From: Paenibacillus dendritiformis
GTDB taxonomy: Bacteria; Bacillota; Bacilli; Paenibacillales; Paenibacillaceae
Direction: 5' to 3'
DNA length: 64,000 nucleotides
NCBI RefSeq assembly: GCF_021654795.1
Contig: NZ_AP025344.1
Location: 4,588,501-4,652,500 of the forward strand
In this document: positions 8,093 through 15,534 of the stretch, piece by piece
Numbering within the stretch: position 1 is the first letter of the stretch
Layout: every line of letters begins with the position of its first letter
Made by a program: the position numbers and the translations under genes
The notes under the pieces: model-generated
Databases searched by the model: none
The model's input: only the letters and a program-made list of their open reading frames with translations
Told to the model about the DNA's origin: nothing

Positions 8093-9580
8093 TTACCCCA
8101 ATTGGTTGTCGGATTGGACGCTTCGCACGAGCTCCGAAACGCTGGAAGCCGATTCGCCGGAAGACAGCGACGAAGTAATGCTCTGCGTCTGGCCGCTTGG
8201 TTGGAAGTTGCTCGGCACTACGTTTTGCTGCGCGCCATGGGTTTGCGCCGTAATGCTTTGCGTCTGGCCGCTTGGCTGGAAGTTGCTCGGCACTACGTTT
8301 TGCTGCGCGCCATGGGTTTGCGCCGTAATGCTTTGCGTCTGGCCGCTTGGCTGGAAGTTGCTCGGCACTACGTTTTGCTGCGCGCCATGGGTTTGCGCCG
8401 TAATGCTTTGCACTTGGCCGCTTGGCTGGAAGTTGCTCGGCACTACGTTTTGCTGCGCGCCATGGGTTTGCGCCGTAATGCTTTGCGTCTGGCCGCTTGG
8501 CTGGAAGTTGCTCGGCACTACGTTTTGCTGCGCGCCATGAGTTTGCGCCGTAATGCTTTGCGTCTGGCCGCTTGGCTGGAAGTTGCTTGGCACTACGTTT
8601 TGCTGCGCGCCATGAGTTTGGGCCGTGATGCTTTGCACTTGGCCGCTTGGCTGGAAGTTGCTTGGCACTACGTTTTGCTGCGCGCCATGAGTTTGGGCCG
8701 TGATGCTTTGCACTTGGCCGCTTGGCTGGAACGATTGGCTGGCAAACGATGGGGCTCCAAAGCTATGTAAGCCGCTTGGTTGGAAAGCTCCATAGTTGGA
8801 TTGAAGCCCGCTTGCGATGCCGCCAGAGAAGCCTTGGCCGCCCATCGCCGAGAAGCCTTGGTTGAAACGGTTGTACGCCCCTTCGTTCGCCGTGCTGCCG
8901 GAAGGGCCGGAGTTATTGCCAACATACGTGCTTGCTACGATGCCGCCGGACAGACCGCCAGCCGCGCCGAAGCTGCTCGTTGGCGCGAAGCTGCCTTCAC
9001 CGCTGAAGCTATTGTACGCGCCTTGATTCGCCGTGCTGCCGGAAGGGCCGGAGCTGTTCCCGCTGTACGTGCTCGCCACGATGCCGCCGGACAGACCGCC
9101 TCCAGCCGCGCCGGAGCTGCTCGTTGGCGCGAAGCTGCCTTGACCGCTGAAGCTGTTGTACGCGCCTTGATTCGCCGTGCTGCCGGAAGGGCCGGAACTG
9201 TTCCCGCTGTACGTGCTCGCCACGATGCCGCCGGACAGACCGCCGCCAGCCGCGCCGAAGCTGCTCGTTGGCGCGAAGCTGCCTTGACCGCTGAAGCTGT
9301 TGTACGCGCCTTGATTCGCCGTGCTGCCGGAAGGGCCGGAGCTGTTCCCGCTGTACGTGCTCGCCACGATGCCGCCGGACAGACCGCCGCCAGCCGCGCC
9401 GAAGCTGCTCGTTGGCGCGAAGCTGCCTTGACCGCTGAAGCTGTTGTACGCGCCTTCGTTCGCCGTGCTGCCCGATGGGCCGGAATTATTGCCGGCATAC
9501 GTGCTTGCCACGATACCGCCGGACAACCCCGCTCCGGATGACGGCGCCTGACTTTGAGGTCGAAATTGTTGAAAAGTCAT
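8093..9580 (-). CDS. Tandem-repeat protein, probable spore surface or coat protein
   Basis: The 495 residues are almost entirely repeats. Five N-terminal units of about 48 residues (LSGGIVASTY, GPSGSTAN, GAYNSFSGQGSFAPTSS) are followed by a Gly/Phe/Ser linker. Then come seven full and one partial unit of 25 residues (QPSGQTQSITAQTHGAQQN, VVPSNF). There is no signal peptide, Cys or membrane segment; the composition is G, S, Q, A, N and T. A strong AAGGAGG precedes the ATG, so this is a real gene even though the repeats also leave other frames open. I do not recognise a family. The coat/exosporium idea rests on composition and on cwlJ-gerQ lying nearby. Confidence 0.8.
   Translation of the reverse strand: MTFQQFRPQSQAPSSGAGLSGGIVASTYAGNNSGPSGSTANEGAYNSFSGQGSFAPTSSFGAAGGGLSGGIVASTYSGNSSGPSGSTANQGAYNSFSGQGSFAPTSSFGAAGGGLSGGIVASTYSGNSSGPSGSTANQGAYNSFSGQGSFAPTSSSGAAGGGLSGGIVASTYSGNSSGPSGSTANQGAYNSFSGEGSFAPTSSFGAAGGLSGGIVASTYVGNNSGPSGSTANEGAYNRFNQGFSAMGGQGFSGGIASGLQSNYGAFQPSGLHSFGAPSFASQSFQPSGQVQSITAQTHGAQQNVVPSNFQPSGQVQSITAQTHGAQQNVVPSNFQPSGQTQSITAQTHGAQQNVVPSNFQPSGQTQSITAQTHGAQQNVVPSNFQPSGQVQSITAQTHGAQQNVVPSNFQPSGQTQSITAQTHGAQQNVVPSNFQPSGQTQSITAQTHGAQQNVVPSNFQPSGQTQSITSSLSSGESASSVSELVRSVQSDNQLG
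8170..8735 (-). repeat. 75-nt in-gene tandem repeat, about 7.5 copies
   Basis: Near-identical 75-nt units encode the 25-residue repeats of the repeat protein. Copies differ mainly at a V/T codon and a few silent sites, so they are young or homogenised, and copy number probably varies between strains. Confidence 0.95.
8867..9535 (-). repeat. 144-nt in-gene tandem repeat, about 5 copies
   Basis: Units of about 144 nt encode the 48-residue repeats. The first and last units are more diverged (NNSG, TANE) than the three middle ones (NSSG, TANQ), the pattern expected of expansion from the centre. Confidence 0.95.
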
Positions 9581-9710
9581 GCCTTTGCCTCCTTATAGGA
9601 TATGAAAGTGGGCCGAACCTGCGCTCAGCACTCGACATTATTATGGATAGACAGGCAGGAGGTTTATGCATTTTCCTTTTTAAATTGTTATTGGATGAAC
9701 AAGCGGGCCT

Positions 9711-9740
9711 TTGGACTCTCGCGGCAATTGATAGTACAAT
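9711..9740 (+). promoter_or_regulatory. Sigma-A promoter of the DUF368 gene
   Basis: TTGGAC (9711-9716) and TACAAT (9735-9740) are 18 nt apart, 46 nt before the start codon at 9786. Confidence 0.65.
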
Positions 9741-9785
9741 GGGTATGGCTTGTTTTGGACTATCGATATGTAAAGGAGCTTATCA

Positions 9786-10628
9786 ATGTTCGAGTGGAAA
9801 AATATCTTTCGCGGAATTCTCATTGGCGCCAGCGATCTTATTCCTGGCGTCAGCGGCGGAACCATCGCTGTTGTCCTCGGGATGTACGAGCGCCTGATCG
9901 CCGCCATCAGCGGGTTCTTCAGCCGGGAATGGAAGAAGCACCTGGGCTTTCTCGTTCCGCTGGGAATCGGCGTAGGCGCTTCCCTGCTGCTGCTCAGCCG
10001 TCTGATGAAATGGCTGCTGGCCGAGCATCCCCAGCCAACATTCTTTTTCTTTTTGGGACTGATTGTAGGCATCCTTCCTTTTCTGTGGAAAGAAGCGGAC
10101 GCCTCCCGCTCCTTCAAGGCTGTCCATTACCTATTGGCGATTGCCGCAGGGGCAGCCGTAGCGGCCACCGCCTTTGTGCGCCCCGAGGGACAGGCTCCGC
10201 TTATTGAATTGACCGCATCTTCCGGCGTGTTCTTATTTCTGGCGGGCTGGCTCGGAAGCATGGCCATGATTCTGCCGGGAATCAGCGGCTCCTTCGTGCT
10301 GCTGCTGCTCGGCGCTTATCCAACCGCGATTCACGCGCTCTCCAGCCTCAATATTCCGTTGATCGCCATCATCGGGAGCGGCGTCATCGTCGGCTTTATC
10401 GTCAGCAGCAAATTCATCCGCATGCTCCTTGGCCGCTTCCCGGCCGTGATGTACGCATTAATCATCGGCATGGTGGTCGGCTCCCTCGCCGTCGTCTACC
10501 CCGGATTGAACGGATCCGCCATGACGCTCGTCATCAGCATCGTCACGCTGGCGGCGGGATTCGCGGCCGCATTCTTCCTGGGACAGCGCCCCGCGCAGAA
10601 AATAGAAGCGGAAATCAACATACCATAA
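9786..10628 (+). CDS. DUF368 membrane protein, probable undecaprenyl-phosphate translocase (PopT-like)
   Basis: A 280-residue polytopic membrane protein, about 8-9 hydrophobic segments. The family hallmarks are GASDLIPGVSGGTIAVVLG near the N-terminus and a related motif MILPGISGSFVLLLLG in the second half, an internal duplication. Recent work identified DUF368 proteins (PopT) and DedA proteins (UptA) as carriers that flip undecaprenyl phosphate back across the membrane for reuse in wall synthesis. That role fits here but is transferred from the family. It is a single gene with its own promoter; AAAGGAGCTTATCA precedes the ATG, and a shared hairpin separates it from the convergent DUF2199 gene. 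Confidence 0.9.
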   Translation: MFEWKNIFRGILIGASDLIPGVSGGTIAVVLGMYERLIAAISGFFSREWKKHLGFLVPLGIGVGASLLLLSRLMKWLLAEHPQPTFFFFLGLIVGILPFLWKEADASRSFKAVHYLLAIAAGAAVAATAFVRPEGQAPLIELTASSGVFLFLAGWLGSMAMILPGISGSFVLLLLGAYPTAIHALSSLNIPLIAIIGSGVIVGFIVSSKFIRMLLGRFPAVMYALIIGMVVGSLAVVYPGLNGSAMTLVISIVTLAAGFAAAFFLGQRPAQKIEAEINIP

Positions 10629-10629
10629 C

Positions 10630-10663
10630 AGAAGGCACCGGCCTCAACGGCCAGTGCCTTCTT
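10630..10663. terminator. Bidirectional terminator between convergent genes
   Basis: AGAAGGCAC.GGCC-tcaac-GGCC.GTGCCTTCT forms a strong hairpin with A/T-rich flanks between the ends of the DUF368 gene (+) and the DUF2199 gene (-). Confidence 0.75.
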
Positions 10664-10698
10664 CCGCATATATGAAGTCGATCGTAGATGATGTGAGA

Positions 10699-11277
10699 TT
10701 ACTGCGCGTCGGTGTAGCGATGATATTCGGCATGCAGCGGGCGAAGCTCCAGCCACCTCTGGAAGGAGATCCCTTCCCGCTGTTCTCTGCCCAGGAGATG
10801 CTCCATGTCTTGAATGCGGACATCGGGCAATGCCCCTCTGCTCTGGTAATGCACGTTGACAGCCAGCGTCAACGTATCCGGATATCCCGGGATCGCGGAA
10901 GACAGCCGCCCTTCCACGGGCGCATTGCCGAGCGGGTACGTTCCGCGCTCGGGCTTGGATGAGCCGGCGGCGTCATCCGGGCGGATCTCCACCCATACTT
11001 CCCAGCGGATATGTCCGCGGCCATTGCCGTACGGGACGCGCAGGCTTCCGCGCACATAATGATAGCGGCCGTCCATGACGATCTCCCCGCCCATGAAGCG
11101 GCAGCGTTCCTCCCGCTCCCAAGGCTCGATCTCCGTCACGTAGAATGGAGCCGAACAATCGGTATATACCCCGATAGAGGCCTTTTTCTCCGGCTTGCGC
11201 AGCCGGATGCGATGGCGCCGCCTCCTCCCGGCGGCCGTTGAGTTAGCGGTACCGTTCACACCATCAATCATTTTCAT
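10699..11277 (-). CDS. DUF2199-family protein lacking the usual N-terminal zinc motif
   Basis: The C-terminal two thirds follow the DUF2199 pattern as I know it: YHYVRGSLRVPYG, IRWEVWVEI, GRLSSAIPGYPDTLTLAVNV and LLGREQREGIS. The family has no established function. Typical members begin with a short cysteine-containing block, whereas this protein starts with about 30 basic residues (GRRRRHRIRLRKPEKK) and keeps only scattered Cys. The ATG at 11277 follows GGAGGGAGAGATATAGAG, and a second ATG two codons on is a possible start. It stands alone and faces the DUF368 gene tail to tail. Confidence 0.75.
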   Translation of the reverse strand: MKMIDGVNGTANSTAAGRRRRHRIRLRKPEKKASIGVYTDCSAPFYVTEIEPWEREERCRFMGGEIVMDGRYHYVRGSLRVPYGNGRGHIRWEVWVEIRPDDAAGSSKPERGTYPLGNAPVEGRLSSAIPGYPDTLTLAVNVHYQSRGALPDVRIQDMEHLLGREQREGISFQRWLELRPLHAEYHRYTDAQ

Positions 11278-11597
11278 CTCTATATCTCTCCCTCCACTAA
11301 TAATTTACTCAAAATTTGGAAGATTGAAAGAGGGAGATTGTGAACATTTTGTAACAAAAATCAACAAAAATCAACACCAAAATGTCGAATTATGTCGATT
11401 TGTTTTAAGAATCAAGCCTATCAACCGGGGTGTACATGAATACCAACAGCGTTTTTGTCATCGCTCAGATCCGCTATTGGAGTTTCTGGGCTAACATCTT
11501 TTCATTCCCCGAATTCATAATGCGCTCATGTTATCCGATAAAACATTTCTCGAAGAAATAGGGCAAGCTGTTCCCCGCATGAAATTACTGCACAGGC
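11278..11597. other. Non-coding upstream region of the DUF2199 gene
   Basis: AT-rich, with repeated CAACAAAAATCAACA tracts near 11360. No gene seen. It ends in the left half of a palindrome interrupted by the mobile element. Confidence 0.5.
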
Positions 11598-12144
11598 CAG
11601 ACTGTTGAGAAACCACTGTTTTTTACGAAGGGGTGGAGATGGTCCATTTTCCTCATCCAGACATTGGCTCTCAGCGCGTCTTAAATCGTTTTTTACCGGG
11701 AGAATAGATCCATCGCAGGTAAAGAGTCCCATAAACTGCTCAATGCCCTGATTTTACGGGAGCCAAGCGACCGCGTCGGATGCTGGGGGGGATCATCGCC
11801 TTCAGGAAGCATTATCGGCCTGCTGGAAGCATCGTTGCCTCCCGGGGCTTGGACGTGCGGAGGAAATTGCTGCTATTTTTCAGGAATTTCGGCTTCATGA
11901 GTCACACTCCCGGGGAAATGCTGCAAATCTACATCATTTTAGGCCTTTTTGCTTCAAGCCGAAGCGAAACCGGGGAAATTCCTGTCATTTTGCAGGATTC
12001 CCTTTCTGGAATAGTCGTCCCTATCGAATTGCTGTATTTCTGCAGGATTCGCTTACCGAATCGGCGTGTCTCAGGAAATGGCGCCGTTTTCAGGCTGGTG
12101 GAATTATCCATTTCCCTGCTCATAACTTCTTTCTCATCAGCCTG
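11598..12144 (+). mobile_element. Non-autonomous MITE-like element, copy A (547 bp)
   Basis: The ends are imperfect inverted repeats: CAGACTGTTGAGAAA at the left and the complement of CAGGCTGATGAGAAA at the right. They are flanked by a perfect 6-bp duplication ACAGGC (11592-11597 and 12145-12150). A second copy lies inverted at 61766-62386 and is similar along the whole length apart from two insertions. The frame at 11780-12145 is open in both copies but has no ribosome site and crosses the palindromes, so I treat the element as non-coding. No transposase is present. Confidence 0.88.
11871..12044 (+). repeat. Four-palindrome module, copy 2 (inside mobile element A)
   Basis: Cores at 11871-11882 (weak), 11922-11933, 11983-11994 and 12033-12044. 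Centres are 51, 61 and 50 nt apart; outer span 174 nt. Confidence 0.85.
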
Positions 12145-12354
12145 ACAGGCACAGCATTTTTAACCTCAAGAGGCTAAATTCCGAGAAAATCCTGCAGAGT
12201 TACATTATTCCGCCATTTTGAACGCTATTTATGCTTCGCCGCACGGTGATTGCTGTATTTTTGCAGTAATCGTATTTTCGCAACCTCGTGTCAATGAAAT
12301 TGATGCATTCTTGCAGTATTGGTGGAGCAGATGATAGGGATAAAAAACGTAAAG

Positions 12355-12428
12355 AACTCCCGCGCTTTCCGTATTCGCGGGAGTTTGTTCTTCAATCTGA
12401 AACCTGCAAGCCCTTCGCTTGCAGGTTT
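12355..12428 (-). terminator. Tandem hairpins after prkA
   Basis: Two stem-loops lie between prkA and the palindrome module. AAACCTGCAAG/CTTGCAGGTTT is at 12400-12428 and AACTCCCGCG/CGCGGGAGTT at 12355-12385. On the minus strand the second is followed by TCTTTACGTTTTTTAT, so it is the likely terminator and the first is a back-up or mRNA end. Confidence 0.75.
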
Positions 12429-12458
12429 CCCGTCATGCCCCTATTCGCTTCGGGCTGC

Positions 12459-14354
12459 TTAGCGGTTCAACAGGCTGCCCACATAACGCAGCAATTCGTT
12501 CGCGCAGACCGGGCAATACCCGTGCTCCTCCATTAACCGGGCGGACACCTCGTTGATGCGCTTCAATTGGGTCTCATCCGGCGTTTTCGTCGAGGTCGTA
12601 ATTTTCACGATATCCTTCAAATCGGCGAACAGCTTCTTCTCGACCGCTTCCCGCAGCCGTTCATGGCTGTTGTAATCGAATTTGCGTCCTTTGCGGGAAT
12701 ACGAGGACAGGCGGATCAGAATTTCCTCGCGGAACGCCTTCTTCGCGTTTTCCGAGACGCCGATTTGCTCCTCGATCGAGCGCATCAGCCGCTCATCCGG
12801 GTCCATTTCCTCGTCCGTCAACGGATCGCGGATTTTTTTCCAATTGCAGAAGGCCTCGATGTTGTCCAGATAATTCTCGAACAGCGTCTTCGCCGACTCC
12901 TCGAAGGAATAGACGAACGCTTTCTGCACTTCCTTCTTGGCCAGATTGTCGTATTCCTTGCGCGCCACCGAGATGTAATTCAGATACCGTTCCCGTTCCT
13001 CCTTCGTAATCGAAGCATGCTGATCCAGACCGTCCTTCAACGCACGCAGCACATCCAACGCGTTGATGCACTGAAGATCTTGCTTGATCAAGGCGCTCGA
13101 TATCCGGTTAATGACGTAGCGCGGGTCAACCCCCGACATCCCTTCCTCGGAAAATTCGCTCTGCATCTCCTTGAGATCATTTTCTTTATAGCCTTCAACC
13201 TCTTCTCCGTCATACATCCGCATCTTTTTGACCAGATCCATGCCCTGCTTCTTCGACTCCTTGAGCCGGGTCAGGATAGAGAAAATCGCGGCGGCCCGCA
13301 GCGCATGCGGCGAGATGTGAACATGTTTCATGTCGCTCTGGTTAATCAGCTTCGCGTATATTTTTTCTTCCTCGGACACTTTGAGATTGTACGGGATCGG
13401 CATCACGATTATCCGGGATTGAAGCGCTTCATTTTTTTTGTTGGCTATGAAGGCCTTGTACTCGGATTCGTTCGTGTGGGCCACGATCAGCTCATCCGCG
13501 CTGATTAACGCGAACCTCCCGGCCTTGAAATTGCCCTCCTGGGTCAGCGAGAGCAGATTCCAGAGGAATTTCTCGTCGCATTTGAGCATCTCCTGGAACT
13601 CCATCAAGCCGCGGTTCGCCTTGTTCAATTCCCCGTCGAAGCGGTATGCCCGCGGATCGGACTCCGAACCGTACTCCGTAATCGTCGAGAAGTCGATGCT
13701 TCCCGTCAGATCCGCGATATCCTGAGACTTCGGATCGGACGGACTGAAGGTCCCGATGCCGATCCGGTTCTCCTCGGAGATCAGCACGCGTTCGACCGGA
13801 ACTCGCTCGATGTCATTCCCGTATTCGGTGCGGAGCCGCATCTGGCACGCCGGGCACAGATTGCCTTCGATGCGGACGCCCAGCTCTTGCTCCACCTCGG
13901 CTCGCAGTTCATGCGGAATCAGGTGCAGAGGCTCCTCATGCATCGGACAGCCCTTGATCGCATAGACGGCCCCCTTCTCCGTGCGCGAGAATTGCTCCAG
14001 CCCCCGCTTCAGCATCGTGACCAACGTCGATTTGCCGCCGCTGACCGGCCCCATCAGCAGCAGGATGCGCTTGCGCACATCAAGGCGCTTGGCTGCCGAA
14101 TGGAAATATTCCTCTACCAGCTTGTGCACGGCCCGGTCCAGACCGAAGATTTCCTTCTCGAAAAAGGCATATCGCTTATGCCCGTCAACTTCCTCCACGC
14201 CGTGCGACGCGATCATCTCATACACGCGTGCATGAGCGGTCATCGCAGGTGTCGGATCTCGACGCAGCAGTTCCACATATTCTTTAAAGGTACCGGTCCA
14301 GGCCAATCGTTCGCTCTCGGCGCGGTGCTCTGAAATCCGCTTGAAAATATCCAT
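12459..14354 (-). CDS. prkA: PrkA family AAA+ serine protein kinase / protease
   Basis: A 631-residue PrkA. The N-terminal AAA+ domain carries the P-loop GPVSGGKST at 102-110, and a zinc-like pair CPACQMRL follows in the middle of that domain. The C-terminal PrkA domain ends in a CPVCANELLRYVGSLL tail. In B. subtilis PrkA is expressed in the mother cell and promotes sporulation. It was described as a kinase, and more recent work describes Lon-like proteolytic activity. In many spore formers it is followed by yhbH and spoVR, but here two terminator hairpins and a mobile element follow instead. GGAGGTATAGAGT precedes the ATG. Confidence 0.95.
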   Translation of the reverse strand: MDIFKRISEHRAESERLAWTGTFKEYVELLRRDPTPAMTAHARVYEMIASHGVEEVDGHKRYAFFEKEIFGLDRAVHKLVEEYFHSAAKRLDVRKRILLLMGPVSGGKSTLVTMLKRGLEQFSRTEKGAVYAIKGCPMHEEPLHLIPHELRAEVEQELGVRIEGNLCPACQMRLRTEYGNDIERVPVERVLISEENRIGIGTFSPSDPKSQDIADLTGSIDFSTITEYGSESDPRAYRFDGELNKANRGLMEFQEMLKCDEKFLWNLLSLTQEGNFKAGRFALISADELIVAHTNESEYKAFIANKKNEALQSRIIVMPIPYNLKVSEEEKIYAKLINQSDMKHVHISPHALRAAAIFSILTRLKESKKQGMDLVKKMRMYDGEEVEGYKENDLKEMQSEFSEEGMSGVDPRYVINRISSALIKQDLQCINALDVLRALKDGLDQHASITKEERERYLNYISVARKEYDNLAKKEVQKAFVYSFEESAKTLFENYLDNIEAFCNWKKIRDPLTDEEMDPDERLMRSIEEQIGVSENAKKAFREEILIRLSSYSRKGRKFDYNSHERLREAVEKKLFADLKDIVKITTSTKTPDETQLKRINEVSARLMEEHGYCPVCANELLRYVGSLLNR

Positions 14355-14702
14355 ACTCTATACCTCCATTGCTCCCGATTTGCAACACAGCCCTTCATCG
14401 CCGCTTCGCTTCGTATACGGTATGCACGATTCTCCATGATTGCTCATGCTTCTTAGAGACTGGCCGCGCCTCGCGGGCTCTCGACAGCCCTGCTGGAGCG
14501 GTGCGTGAACAAAGTGTAATACATACTTATGCGGCCCGGACGGATTATTAGCACGGTAATTTGCAGACCAACTTGGCGAAAAGCAAGCCTGCCCGGCTCA
14601 TGTTATACTCGTGTTAGCAGCGAGCCGGGATGCTCATTGCGCGGCAGGAGACCGGGAAATGCGGATCGGCCAAGGTTCGGAGAGAGGAGAGAAGTTGCGG
14701 AC
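14355..14702. other. Divergent intergenic region between prkA and the DUF2161 gene
   Basis: About 350 nt without a convincing gene. It must hold the prkA promoter (minus) and that of the DUF2161 gene (plus). TTATGCGGCCCGGAC and TGTTATACTCGTG occur, but I could not fix -35/-10 pairs with confidence. Confidence 0.4.
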
Positions 14703-15515
14703 ATGGACGCTTTTGACCATCGTGAAGCAAAGCCCGCCAAATCGGCGGCACGCAAGGAATCGGAGCTGTACGCTCCGTTGAAAGCTTTCTTTGAAGCAAG
14801 GGGATATATCGTTCGCGGCGAGGTTCGCCATTGCGATCTGGTCGCGATGCGGCCGGAGGGGCCCGAGGGACAGGAGGAACCGCCGATCATTGTGGAAATG
14901 AAGCCTTCCTTCAATCTGACGCTTGTCCTGCAGGCGCTCGAACGGCAGAAGCTGTCGCCTCAGGTGTATGTCGCGGTCGAGAAGAAAAAGGGAGGCAAAG
15001 GACACTCCGTCTCGTCCCTGCGCCTGCTGTGCGGCAAGCTCGGCATCGGCTTCCTGCTCGTGACATTCTACAAGCGCAAGGCGCCGTTCGTCGAGATTAT
15101 CTGCTCGCCCGCGGGTTCGGAGGCCAGCTACATGGCGACGCGGCCCGTGAAGACCAGAGCGGCCCGGCTCGTCCGTGAATTCAGCGCCCGCAGCGGGGAT
15201 TACAACGTGGGAGGCACAACGAAGCAGCCGCTCGTGACGGCCTATCGGGAAAAAGCGCTTCGCGCGGCGCACTGCCTGGCAGACGGCCCGCTCCGGGCAG
15301 CCGCCGTGCGGGATGGCAGCGGCGTCGGCGATGCGGCCGCCATCCTGCAGCGCAATTATTACGGCTGGTTCGAGCGGGTCAGCCGGGGCGTCTACGCGCT
15401 GACGGGGGAAGGGCGTGAAGCGCTGGAGCGCTACGCCCATATCGTGCGCGAATGGCGCAAGCCGGGGGCCGGGACAGCGGAGGTCACCGGCCTTCCGATG
15501 GCGGGCGATACATAA
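14703..15515 (+). CDS. DUF2161 family protein with PD-(D/E)XK nuclease-like fold
   Basis: The first half has the core of the PD-(D/E)XK superfamily: E21 in the first helix, D45 in CDLVAMRP and the E65-x-K67 pair in IIVEMKPSF, followed by a strand-helix with QVYVAVEKKKG. The second half (about 170-260) looks like a winged-helix region ending in RVSRGVYALTGEGREALE. Family members are annotated as putative phosphodiesterases; the substrate is unknown. I prefer the ATG at 14703, after AGAGGAGAGAAG, because the in-frame upstream extension has no coding look or ribosome site. 270 residues. Confidence 0.8.
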   Translation: MDAFDHREAKPAKSAARKESELYAPLKAFFEARGYIVRGEVRHCDLVAMRPEGPEGQEEPPIIVEMKPSFNLTLVLQALERQKLSPQVYVAVEKKKGGKGHSVSSLRLLCGKLGIGFLLVTFYKRKAPFVEIICSPAGSEASYMATRPVKTRAARLVREFSARSGDYNVGGTTKQPLVTAYREKALRAAHCLADGPLRAAAVRDGSGVGDAAAILQRNYYGWFERVSRGVYALTGEGREALERYAHIVREWRKPGAGTAEVTGLPMAGDT

Positions 15516-15534
15516 GAGGGTGCCTGGCTACAGG

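Larger units (their letters stand above)
11589..12315. repeat. Four-palindrome module, copy 1 (split by the mobile element)
   Basis: Cores lie at 11589-11597 joined to 12151-12153 (TGC-ACAGGC-ACA once the insert is removed), then 12193-12204, 12254-12265 and 12304-12315. With the insert removed, the centres are 51, 61 and 50 nt apart, the same as in the other five modules of this window. Confidence 0.85.

Noticed and set aside
8048..8770. Repetitive plus-strand frames in the tandem-repeat gene
   Set aside because: Repeat units divisible by three keep all frames open once one is open; only the minus frame has a ribosome site and sensible ends.
9555..9600. Sigma-K-like CATATCCTA just before the repeat-protein gene
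   Set aside because: It would place the transcription start inside the ribosome site, leaving no leader, so I do not call it a promoter.
11780..12145. 121-codon frame inside mobile element A, also open in copy B
   Set aside because: No ribosome site, and it reads through the palindromes; similarity between copies follows from DNA homology. A weak doubt remains because the frame is open in both.
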